Below are positions 7,304-13,025 of a stretch of 13,753 nucleotides of DNA, piece by piece. The notes under the pieces are model-generated. The model was not told the DNA's origin and made no database searches. It saw nothing but the letters and a program-made list of their open reading frames with translations. Source of the stretch: Planctomycetota bacterium (GTDB lineage Bacteria > Planctomycetota > Planctomycetia > Pirellulales > Lacipirellulaceae); NCBI GenBank assembly GCA_022614705.1, contig JAKEIB010000066.1:1-13753 (forward strand), read 5' to 3'. Made by a program: the position numbers and the translations under genes. Every line of letters starts with the position of its first letter. Positions within the stretch are counted from its first letter, which is position 1.

Positions 7304-7332
7304 TTGCCAGAGTGTATCCGATAGGATACAAT
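7304..7332 (+). promoter_or_regulatory. Promoter of the toxin-antitoxin pair
   Basis: TTGCCA (7304-7309, five of six matches to TTGACA) and TACAAT (7327-7332, five of six matches to TATAAT) are separated by exactly 17 nt. Transcription would start near 7339, at the toxin GTG itself. The 18-bp palindrome at 7313-7330 covers the spacer and most of the -10 element, so a bound repressor should block the promoter. Confidence 0.65.
7313..7330. promoter_or_regulatory. Operator palindrome of the toxin-antitoxin pair
   Basis: TGTATCC (7313-7319) and GGATACA (7324-7330) are perfect inverted 7-mers with a 4-nt centre (GATA). It lies directly over the promoter and ends 8 nt before the toxin start. This fits the autorepression by the antitoxin or the toxin-antitoxin complex known for such modules; the binding itself is inferred. 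Confidence 0.65.
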
Positions 7333-7338
7333 TGAGCA

Positions 7339-7629
7339 GTGGTCGAGATTCGCCAAACCGACGAATACGCGCGCTGGTTTGACAAGCTGCGGGATCGTCA
7401 GGCGCGAGCTCGAATTCTCGTGAGGGTGCGCCGTTTGTCTCTCGGCAACCCAGGCGATGTCAAATCCGTGGGCGAGGGCGTTTCAGAGATGCGAGTCGAT
7501 TACAGTCCCGGATATCGCATTTACTTTACGCAACGCGGTACGGAGGTGGTCGTTTTGCTTATCGGCGGCGACAAACGTACACAACAACACGACATCAAAA
7601 AGGCAATGGCACTGGCCAAAGCCTTGTGA
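7339..7629 (+). CDS. RelE/HigB-like (Gp49-type) toxin of a type II TA pair
   Basis: The 96-residue basic product matches the Gp49-like branch of the RelE/ParE superfamily, often called addiction module killer protein. Visible family blocks are VEIRQTDEYARWFDKLRDRQARARI (residues 2-26), GNPGDVKSVGEGVSEMRVDY (36-55), GYRIYF (58-63) and VVVLLIGGDKRTQQHDI (70-86). Relatives cleave mRNA on the ribosome; this one is presumed to do so, but I cannot confirm active residues. The start is GTG, with no Shine-Dalgarno sequence and a predicted transcription start at the same base, so the mRNA may be leaderless. The antitoxin gene follows after 10 nt. This toxin-first order is typical of HigBA-like pairs. 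The module stands between two envelope-protein genes, consistent with lateral arrival. Confidence 0.88.
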   Translation: MVEIRQTDEYARWFDKLRDRQARARILVRVRRLSLGNPGDVKSVGEGVSEMRVDYSPGYRIYFTQRGTEVVVLLIGGDKRTQQHDIKKAMALAKAL

Positions 7630-7639
7630 AGAGGAAGTG

Positions 7640-7927
7640 ATGGCAAAGACGAAGACGCGGAAATGGGATGCCGCCGAGCATCTGACGTCGAAAGACGACA
7701 TCGTAGCCTATCTCGAAGCGGCACTTGAGGAGGGAGACCCGGCCCTTTTTACAGCGGCTTTGGGTGACGTGGCGCGCGCTACGGGAATGTCCGACGTGGC
7801 GCGCGCATCCGGCCTGGGGCGAGAAAGTCTATATAAGGCGCTAGCACCGGACGGAAACCCTGAATTCGCGACCGTGCTCAAGGTGGTGCATTCCCTCGGG
7901 TTGACCCTGCATGCGGCCGCGAAATAG
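7640..7927 (+). CDS. HigA-like antitoxin with helix-turn-helix
   Basis: The 95-residue product fits the addiction module antidote family that partners Gp49-like toxins. The N-terminal half (residues 9-45) holds WDAAEHLTSKDDIVAYLEAALEEGDPALF in helices expected to contact the toxin. The C-terminal half is an Xre-type helix-turn-helix, about residues 48-90, including VARASGLGRESLYKALAPDGNPEFATVLKVVHSLGL. It should neutralise the toxin and bind the palindrome at 7313-7330. The frame is open upstream, but the ATG at 7640 has GAGGAAG just before it and matches the family start. Bases 7766-7779 and 7793-7806 are an exact 14-nt direct repeat with a 27-nt period, which makes residues 43-60 read as two similar DVARA.G units. 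The toxin stop is 10 nt upstream. Confidence 0.88.
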   Translation: MAKTKTRKWDAAEHLTSKDDIVAYLEAALEEGDPALFTAALGDVARATGMSDVARASGLGRESLYKALAPDGNPEFATVLKVVHSLGLTLHAAAK

Positions 7928-8014
7928 CGCCTGTCGAAAGTCGCTGGGTTCTGCGGTCCGGCTGCGGGCCTGATAGCAAACGTGGATTTCGGCACCTTTG
8001 CGAGCGTTCTGCTC

Positions 8015-8042
8015 TTGGGGCCATGTGACGGTCCGCTATAAT
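8015..8042 (+). promoter_or_regulatory. Sigma-70-like promoter of the lipoprotein gene
   Basis: A perfect TATAAT at 8037-8042 is preceded by TTGGGG (8015-8020) with a 16-nt spacer. The -35 box is weak (TTG only). Transcription would begin near 8049, giving a leader of about 74 nt before the ATG at 8123. The remainder of the gap after the antitoxin (7928-8014) shows no gene. Confidence 0.55.
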
Positions 8043-8122
8043 CCGCGACCCGTTCTGTGCGTTCGTGCTAGCAAGCGCCTCCGCGTTTTTCCGCTCGACG
8101 TTTTGTTCGCGATACCGCGCCC

Positions 8123-9142
8123 ATGCACTGGCAGCTCGTTCAACTTGTCGCGGCGATCTTGGTGACGGCAACAGCGCTTGCGATCACCGGCTGCGGCACC
8201 ACGCGCTCGACCGACACAAATCGCACGGCCACCGAGCAGCTGCTGGTCTCGGACGCGATCGACCGCGCGGTGCAATCCGTCGACGTCAATATACTTTCCG
8301 GGCAATCGGTGTTTCTGGACGACAGCCGGCTGGGCGAAGTGGTGGATCGCAACTATCTCATCAGCACGTTGCGACAACACTTGCTGGCGAACGGTTGTCA
8401 ACTTCGCGATCAACGCGATCAGGCCGATTTCATTGTGGAAGCGCGGGCCGGGGCGGTCGGCACCGATCGCAACGACCTGTTGTTCGGCGTGCCGTCGACG
8501 AACGTGCCGCAGATTCTCCCGGTACAACCAGTGCCGGCAGCCGTGATTCCGGAGATTCCGATCGCCAAGCGTCGCGATCAGAAGGGCATCGCGAAACTGG
8601 CGGTGTTTGCCTATCATCGCGAAACGGGCACGCCTGTTTGGCAATCGGGGCTAGTGCATCAGGAAAGCTCGGCGAACGACGTGTGGATACTGGGCGCCGG
8701 TCCGTTTCAACGCGGTTCGATCTACGACGGAACTGCCTTCGCCGGCAAGAAGCTCGGCAACGACGAGGTCCAACAAGATGGAGCTGTGCCACGGCGGCTC
8801 CCGGCCGTCGACCTCACGCGCAAAAGCACATTCACGCCCCCGCGACGATTGGCAAAAGCGCCGCCGCCGGCGACAACGCCGCCGGAGCAGCCGGTTGTGC
8901 AAGCCACTCACCAGGACTCGCAGCCGCCGGCCGATGCGGCCGCCACCGCGCCAAGCCAACCCGCCGCCGCGACTCCGTCGGTCGCCGAGTCGCTGCCAGT
9001 CTCAAGCACCGCGCAACCACCCGTCACAGTGGCCCAGCCGGAAGCCGCAAAAGCCGAGCCTCCGCAGCCGCCTGCCGCTCAGTCGGTTTACACGCCAGCG
9101 GGTACGACACCGCTCCCACAGCCGCGATTCAATTCGCCCTAG
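8123..9142 (+). CDS. Exported lipoprotein with Pro/Ala-rich tail
   Basis: The 339-residue product begins with a lipoprotein signal peptide: a hydrophobic stretch from residues 6-21, then lipobox ITGC with Cys24 as the lipidated residue. The following segment, TTRSTDTNRTATEQLLVSDAIDRAVQSVD (about 26-54), resembles a planctomycete lipoprotein family that I believe is catalogued as DUF6655, though I am not certain. Residues 60-215 form a folded domain with GQSVFLDD, NYLISTLRQHLLANGC and a Trp-containing VWQSGL segment. Residues 240-339 are Pro-, Ala- and Gln-rich and probably disordered. It likely sits at the inner face of the outer membrane or at the inner membrane; its function is unknown. The longer overlapping frame from 8065 is Arg/His/Ser-rich and looks like a shadow. 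No Shine-Dalgarno sequence precedes the ATG. Confidence 0.85.
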   Translation: MHWQLVQLVAAILVTATALAITGCGTTRSTDTNRTATEQLLVSDAIDRAVQSVDVNILSGQSVFLDDSRLGEVVDRNYLISTLRQHLLANGCQLRDQRDQADFIVEARAGAVGTDRNDLLFGVPSTNVPQILPVQPVPAAVIPEIPIAKRRDQKGIAKLAVFAYHRETGTPVWQSGLVHQESSANDVWILGAGPFQRGSIYDGTAFAGKKLGNDEVQQDGAVPRRLPAVDLTRKSTFTPPRRLAKAPPPATTPPEQPVVQATHQDSQPPADAAATAPSQPAAATPSVAESLPVSSTAQPPVTVAQPEAAKAEPPQPPAAQSVYTPAGTTPLPQPRFNSP

Positions 9143-9169
9143 TCGAATTGCTGGTCGGTTTCGAGCGAG

Positions 9170-9190
9170 CCGGCGGGTTTACCCCGCCGG
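9170..9190 (+). terminator. GC-rich hairpin after the lipoprotein gene
   Basis: CCGGCGGG (9170-9177) pairs perfectly with CCCGCCGG (9183-9190) around a 5-nt loop (TTTAC), 27 nt after the stop codon. There is no U-tract, so it may be a weak or Rho-aided terminator or an mRNA end stabiliser. Confidence 0.45.
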
Positions 9191-9390
9191 GACAAGTTCG
9201 CCCCCGCGAATCCGCTGCGGCGGACTCGGCGGCTCGCCAATCGCCGCGTCTCATTTCAAGACATCCATCTCAAATCGCGATTCCCAGCACGTCGGATGCA
9301 CTGCTGGCATATCTTCGCGCCCGATTTGCCGAAAATTCGCGAATCGCAGTTATCCTCGGCGAAAACCGCAGTTTTCAGTTGTTCCGCCGG

Positions 9391-9490
9391 GCGGTCGCGA
9401 CCCCGCTGAACTGGGCGGCACACCCGTTGCTCTAAGGCAGCCCAGTCGCAACGCGCGACCGCAATACCTCTGGGGACGACCCCTGGTTTT
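9391..9490 (+). ncRNA. Candidate structured RNA or leader upstream of csrA-1
   Basis: Nested complementary arms occur: GCGGTCGCG (9391-9399) with CGCGACCGC (9454-9462), enclosing ACTGGGC (9410-9416) with GCCCAGT (9440-9446). The inner loop has CGTTGC (9425-9430), which can pair with GCAACG (9448-9453) outside the inner stem, a pseudoknot-like arrangement. A short GGGG-ACGA-CCCC hairpin (9472-9483) followed by TGGTTTTGG comes next. It could be a csrA leader or a separate small RNA. The region 9143-9528 shows no credible gene otherwise. Confidence 0.35.
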
Positions 9491-9528
9491 GGTTTACACG
9501 CTGATAGTAATAGGCAAGGAGTTTTCCA

Positions 9529-9804
9529 ATGTTGGTGCTTAGCAGAAAAGTCGGTGAACGGATTCACGTGGGAGACAACATCGTTTTGGAGATCCGGCGG
9601 ATTGCCGGCAATCGGGTGACGCTGGCACTCGATGCCCCGCGTCACGTGCGGATTTTGCGCGGCGAATTGGAAGCCGCGGCGCGGGAATTCCGCACCCCGT
9701 GCGCCGAAGATCGTCCGGCGACCAATGCTGCGCCCACTCCGAGCCGGGTGACGGTCCTCGAACATGTTCCCGTGCATGCGGTGGGACATGATTGTGTAAT
9801 TTAA
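9529..9804 (+). CDS. csrA: CsrA/RsmA-like carbon storage regulator, copy 1
   Basis: The 91-residue product starts with the hallmark MLVLSRKVGERIHVGDNIVLEI and continues through VTLALDAPRHVRILRGELE. Leu4, Arg6 and Arg44, which matter for RNA contact in E. coli CsrA, are all in place. CsrA homodimers bind GGA motifs in mRNA leaders and change translation or stability. The usual LGIEAP block reads LALDAP here, a modest divergence. Residues 50-91 form a tail longer than in E. coli (61 residues in all), with EFRTPCAEDRP and VTVLEHVPVHAVGHD; its function is unknown. AAGGAG (9516-9521) sits 7 nt before the ATG and itself contains GGA, so autoregulation is possible. A terminator follows. A second copy lies at 12270-12677 on the other strand. 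Confidence 0.93.
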   Translation: MLVLSRKVGERIHVGDNIVLEIRRIAGNRVTLALDAPRHVRILRGELEAAAREFRTPCAEDRPATNAAPTPSRVTVLEHVPVHAVGHDCVI

Positions 9805-9869
9805 CGACGGTGTAACTTAGCGACTTGGGCAAAGAATCCTCTGCCATTATCCGTACGGATCTCCACCTT

Positions 9870-9928
9870 GGTCAGGCCGCTCCCGTGCCGCTGTCGCCGC
9901 GGCGCGTTGGCGACCTGACCTGTTTTTT
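9870..9928 (+). terminator. Terminator after csrA-1
   Basis: GGTCAGG (9870-9876) pairs with CCTGACC (9914-9920), with an inner stem GTCGCC (9893-9898) and GGCGAC (9909-9914, sharing one base with the outer arm). A T-run of six (9923-9928) follows. It lies about 65 nt after the csrA-1 stop and fits an intrinsic terminator with a large branched loop. Confidence 0.6.
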
Positions 9929-10021
9929 CGCGTTCAGACGGGGCACCGCGCGACCAGCTTGCGTTGCCAGCAGTTGCGTCGCAATTGACCAGTGCTGGCT
10001 CGTTCCTCTAATCTCTCGCAC

Positions 10022-10048
10022 CACCCGGCCAGCGCCGGTGCTTTTCTT
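10022..10048 (+). terminator. Second terminator-like hairpin before the hydrolase gene
   Basis: CACC-C-GGC (10022-10029) pairs with GCC-GGTG (10034-10040), with one bulged C, and is followed by CTTTTCTTC. It is a modest hairpin in the 9805-10147 intergene, which otherwise holds the csrA-1 terminator and the repeat at 10076-10135, with no credible gene. Confidence 0.35.
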
Positions 10049-10075
10049 CGCATCTCGTCCATTGCGTCGCAGCGC

Positions 10076-10135
10076 TGTAGCTGGGGTCTGTGACCTCGGC
10101 TGTTTTAACCGCCGGCCTCATAGAGGCCAGCTACA
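10076..10135. repeat. Inverted pair of TGTAGCTGG repeats
   Basis: A 25-nt unit beginning TGTAGCTGG (10076-10100) faces an inverted unit (10111-10135) across the loop TGTTTTAACC. The two arms match at 20 or more of 25 positions and can form a long imperfect hairpin. Its right arm ends 12 nt before the hydrolase ATG. A third unit of the same sequence lies at 12174-12198. This looks like a REP-type intergenic element. Confidence 0.7.
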
Positions 10136-10147
10136 AATCGATCGCGA

Positions 10148-12178
10148 ATGGTTCATCGCCGCATCAGCGTCGTCGTTCGCCTTGTCGTCGCACTATGCGC
10201 GCTGCCGACGGTCGGCTGCGCTTCGCACTCCGAATGGGTCACGGTTCGCGACACGCCGCGTAACCCCCTTGCCGGCACACTCGACTTAGTATCGCCCGGC
10301 GGCCCCAAGCCGACGGAGCGGACGAGGCAACTATTGCGTCGTTACGACTTGAGCGGCGATTTCAAGGGCGACCGGGCCGCACTGCTCTCGCGGCTGGAGG
10401 ACATTCAGCGCCGAGAACCCAATCGCGAGCACGAGTATGCCATGGCCGAGCTCGCCTACATCACGGCCAAGCAGGCCGAGCAACTAAAGCGCCAGAAAGC
10501 ACTAGAGTTTTACGGAACCGCGCTGATTCACGCGTATCGGTATCTGTTCGAATTTGAAAACGACCGGGGTCGGGGACGACCCGGCTCGCCGGCCATAAAT
10601 CCCTACGATCCGCAGTTTCGCGGCGCGTCGGACCTGTACAACCAGTCGCTCGAAGGCATGTTGCGGCTCGTGCGACAGGAGGGCGAGTTGCGGCCCGGCA
10701 CGTCGCGCACCGTGAAAACGGCCAATCACACGTGCTCGTTCGACGTCGTGATGCACAGCACCGGCTGGCGGCCCGACGACATCGACCGGCTCGAATTCGT
10801 CAGCGACTACAAAGTCCAAGGACTGCGAAATCATTATCACACCTACGGCCTAGGCGTCCCGCTGATCGCGGTGCGCCGCAGCCACGCGGCGGGCCAGGAT
10901 CCGGCCGAGCACTTCTATCCGCCAGATGTTTGCTTTCCGATCACAGCGTTTCTTCGAGTCGATCGGCCGGCTCGACTCGCCGGACGAGTCGAGTTGCGCG
11001 AGGCAGCGGCGCCGATGACCACGGATCCGACGGCACCGCATTTTGTTTTGGAATTGCACGACCCGCTCGATCGGCAGTCGATCGACGTGGCCGGGCGCGG
11101 CGTGCCGTTGGAGGCCGACCTGAGCACGCCGCTGGCCTACTTCCTCAACCAGCCGGAATTTCAGGACGCCGATCTTTCGACGAAAGGATTGTTGCATCCG
11201 AGCGAAGCGCGGAACCTGCAGGGCCTGTACATGCTCGAGCCGTTCGACCCGGACAAGATGCCGGTCGTGATGGTTCACGGCCTGTGGTCGAGCCCGATCA
11301 CGTGGATGGAGATGTACAACGATCTGCGCAGCGATCCCTTGGTGCGGCAGCATTACCAGTTCTGGTTCTATCTGTATCCGACCGGGCAGCCGTTCTGGAT
11401 CAGCGCGACTCAAATGCGCGAGGACCTGGCACTTATGCGTCGCGAGCTGGATCCAAAGCGAGAGGATCCCGCGCTCGACCAGATGGTATTGGTCGGCCAC
11501 AGCATGGGCGGTCTCGTCTCCAAGTTGCAAACGGTGGAAAGCGAGGAAGCCTTCTGGGAGACGATGAGCGATCACCCGTTTTCGGAACTGTACGCTGACC
11601 CGGACGTGGTGCGCTCGTTGGCGAGCACGTTCTACTTCCGCCCGAATCCTTCCGTGCGTCGCGTAGTGACGCTCGGCACGCCGCATCGCGGCAGCCCATT
11701 TGCCAACGGCATTACTCGCTGGCTGGGCGGCAAGCTAATCACGCTGCCGACGAAGATGCTGGAAGGGCGCGACCAGCTGGTAGCGCAAAACCGCCGCTTC
11801 TTTCGGCCCAATGCGCCGCTCGACATCAAGACAAGCATCGATTCACTGGCACCGGATTCGCCCATGTTGCCGGCGCTGCTCGCGGCAGCGCCCGGACCGT
11901 GGGTCAGATACCACAACGTGGTTGGCCACGATCCTGATCCAGGCTGGGAAAGGTACTTGGTTCCCGAGGGCGACGGGGTTGTGTCGCTCACCAGCGCGCG
12001 GCTCGACGAGCTGCGGCAATTGCGGTCGCAAATCACCGTCCCGGCCGACCACAGCAGCGTCCATCGCCATCCGCAAAGCGTGCTCGAGGTCCGCCGCCTG
12101 CTGTTCGAACAGTTGGCCGAGCTGCAGCAATTTCCATATGGCACTCAAGTGGCGGGCCAAAGCGAATCGCCACTGTAG
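10148..12178 (+). CDS. Alpha/beta-hydrolase (lipase/esterase-like) lipoprotein
   Basis: The 676-residue product has a lipoprotein signal: two Arg at 4-5, a hydrophobic core, then TVGC with Cys24. Residues 25-360 are an N-terminal region I do not recognise; its first part is helical and charged (LSRLEDIQRREPNREHEYAMAEL, ITAKQAEQLKRQKALEFYGTAL) and may be TPR-like. The C-terminal part, about 370-665, is an alpha/beta hydrolase. MVHGLWSSPITW (375-386) gives the oxyanion region, GHSMGG (450-455) carries nucleophile Ser452, TLGTPHRGSPFANG follows, EGDGVVSL gives Asp609, and ADHSSVHRHP gives His635. The order and spacing fit a Ser-Asp-His triad like that of PGAP1- or lipase-like enzymes. It is probably a membrane-anchored envelope hydrolase; its substrate is unknown. 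The ATG has no Shine-Dalgarno sequence and follows a repeat hairpin; the stop TAG lies inside another repeat copy. Confidence 0.9.
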   Translation: MVHRRISVVVRLVVALCALPTVGCASHSEWVTVRDTPRNPLAGTLDLVSPGGPKPTERTRQLLRRYDLSGDFKGDRAALLSRLEDIQRREPNREHEYAMAELAYITAKQAEQLKRQKALEFYGTALIHAYRYLFEFENDRGRGRPGSPAINPYDPQFRGASDLYNQSLEGMLRLVRQEGELRPGTSRTVKTANHTCSFDVVMHSTGWRPDDIDRLEFVSDYKVQGLRNHYHTYGLGVPLIAVRRSHAAGQDPAEHFYPPDVCFPITAFLRVDRPARLAGRVELREAAAPMTTDPTAPHFVLELHDPLDRQSIDVAGRGVPLEADLSTPLAYFLNQPEFQDADLSTKGLLHPSEARNLQGLYMLEPFDPDKMPVVMVHGLWSSPITWMEMYNDLRSDPLVRQHYQFWFYLYPTGQPFWISATQMREDLALMRRELDPKREDPALDQMVLVGHSMGGLVSKLQTVESEEAFWETMSDHPFSELYADPDVVRSLASTFYFRPNPSVRRVVTLGTPHRGSPFANGITRWLGGKLITLPTKMLEGRDQLVAQNRRFFRPNAPLDIKTSIDSLAPDSPMLPALLAAAPGPWVRYHNVVGHDPDPGWERYLVPEGDGVVSLTSARLDELRQLRSQITVPADHSSVHRHPQSVLEVRRLLFEQLAELQQFPYGTQVAGQSESPL

Positions 12179-12198
12179 CTGGCCTCTGCGAGGCCGGC
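12174..12198. repeat. TGTAGCTGG repeat copy at the hydrolase 3' end
   Basis: This 25-nt unit differs from the right-arm unit at 10111-10135 (read inverted) at only two positions. GGCCTC (12181-12186) and GAGGCC (12190-12195) form a tight hairpin with a 3-nt loop, extended by GCT/GGC. The hydrolase stop codon (12176-12178) is inside the repeat. Confidence 0.7.
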
Positions 12199-12238
12199 CT
12201 TAAGGTGGCAGCGTTCCACGTTCGTTGAAGACTCAAGA

Positions 12239-12260
12239 CGAGCCACCCCCTCGTGGCTCG
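12239..12260. terminator. Bidirectional hairpin between hydrolase and csrA-2
   Basis: CGAGCCAC (12239-12246) and GTGGCTCG (12253-12260) are perfect 8-nt complements around CCCCTC. It sits in the 91-nt gap between two convergent genes. No U-tract follows on either strand, so it may work bidirectionally but weakly. Confidence 0.5.
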
Positions 12261-12269
12261 CCTGGTTGC

Positions 12270-12677
12270 CTACCGCTGTTCCATCATCGCGCGGAGCGGG
12301 CCGGCGCCGGTAACCAGCTTCGGCAGGAAATCCGGAACCTGGCTGCGTGGGACGCGATTCAGTTGCACCTCAGGCCGCTGCGAATCGAGTGAACGGCCGC
12401 TTGCCGAATGGGGCGAATCGGTCGCCCACGTCGAGGCGGCATTCGAGCGACGCGAACCAGAACGCTTCGGCGTGGTGGATTCCGCGTCGGTGGCCGGTGT
12501 CGCTTCCGTCGCGGCCACCGTGGCGTTCTCGAAGGATAACTCGCCGCGAATCACGGGCACGTCCGCCGGTGCTTCGATGCCCAGACGCACGGCTTTGCCC
12601 TTGGTGCGCAGCACCGTGATGGTGATGTTGTCGCCGATGCGAATTTTTTCCTGATACTTCCGTGTTAAGACCAACAT
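12270..12677 (-). CDS. csrA: CsrA-like carbon storage regulator, copy 2, with long tail
   Basis: The 135-residue product begins MLVLTRKYQEKIRIGDNITI and continues with AVRLGIEAPADVPVIRGEL, a full CsrA RNA-binding domain with Leu4, Arg6 and Arg44. It has the canonical LGIEAP block that copy 1 lacks. Residues 50-135 are an extra tail: a Thr/Ala/Ser-rich linker, a charged part, and an end rich in conserved-looking residues (VPRSQVPDFLPKLVTGAGPL, then RAMMEQR). This is over twice the size of E. coli CsrA. The tail could bind a partner or extend the RNA surface; that is inference. The frame extends to an ATG at 12755, but the CsrA domain starts at the ATG at 12675-12677, with GGGAG 8 nt before it. 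The hemerythrin-like gene lies upstream on the same strand, separated by a terminator. Confidence 0.92.
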   Translation of the reverse strand: MLVLTRKYQEKIRIGDNITITVLRTKGKAVRLGIEAPADVPVIRGELSFENATVAATEATPATDAESTTPKRSGSRRSNAASTWATDSPHSASGRSLDSQRPEVQLNRVPRSQVPDFLPKLVTGAGPLRAMMEQR

Positions 12678-12952
12678 GAGACACTCCCTTGGTTGGTGAT
12701 GAAAAGAACCGAAAACCTTCCCTCCCGACCGTGTACTACGCACGCGCCATGCCAAGGTGCGGACGCCCGCCCGAAAGTTGTCCGAACTGTGTGTGCGTTA
12801 AGCAGTTAGCGAAGTCTGCTAGCGGCAGGCGCTGTACACTAGGTACGGTGAACGGTTTACAACAGCGGTTGAAAAAGGCGCGATTTGGCAGTCGCCGGCG
12901 ATATGTGCTAGCAGAAGTGGTCAAATGGGATGACGCGAGTTATCAACGGCGC
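12678..12952. other. Intergenic region upstream of csrA-2
   Basis: This stretch of about 275 nt (348 nt with the terminator) holds the csrA-2 Shine-Dalgarno sequence and presumably its promoter on the minus strand, but I find no convincing -35/-10 pair. Plus-strand frames here run through the terminator and the antisense of the next gene and have no recognisable content. Nothing else is seen. Confidence 0.5.
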
Positions 12953-12986
12953 AAAAAATTAGCCCCCGTAAATGACGGAGGGCTAA
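12953..12986 (-). terminator. Intrinsic terminator of the hemerythrin-like gene
   Basis: On the minus strand TTAGCCCTCCGT (12986-12975) pairs with ACGGGGGCTAA (12969-12959) around a 5-nt loop, with one bulged base, followed at once by a run of six T (12958-12953). It lies 39 nt after the minus-strand gene's stop codon. This is the clearest intrinsic terminator in the window. Confidence 0.85.
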
Positions 12987-13025
12987 GTGTTTCGTTCAGT
13001 CAACTCGACAAACATGCGTCGCGGC

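Noticed and set aside
6081..7385. 434-residue minus-strand open frame inside the DUF11 gene
   Set aside because: It is antisense to a clear secreted protein, has Arg/Ala/Gly-rich shadow composition typical of high-GC third-position bias, and no domain or start signal.
8065..9435. 456-residue plus-strand frame overlapping the lipoprotein gene
   Set aside because: Composition is Arg/His/Ser/Ala-rich without recognisable motifs, whereas the other frame has a lipoprotein signal with a clean lipobox at the right place.
10850..11686. 278-residue minus-strand frame antisense to the hydrolase
   Set aside because: It covers the catalytic region of a clear enzyme and lacks any recognisable feature.
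12678..12755. 26-residue N-terminal extension of CsrA-2
   Set aside because: CsrA proteins begin at MLVL, and a GGGAG site lies just before that ATG.
12780..12960. Possible tRNA or small RNA before csrA-2
   Set aside because: I looked for a T-loop and acceptor pairing and found only 4-bp complementarity such as TAGC/GCTA; no RNA gene can be supported.
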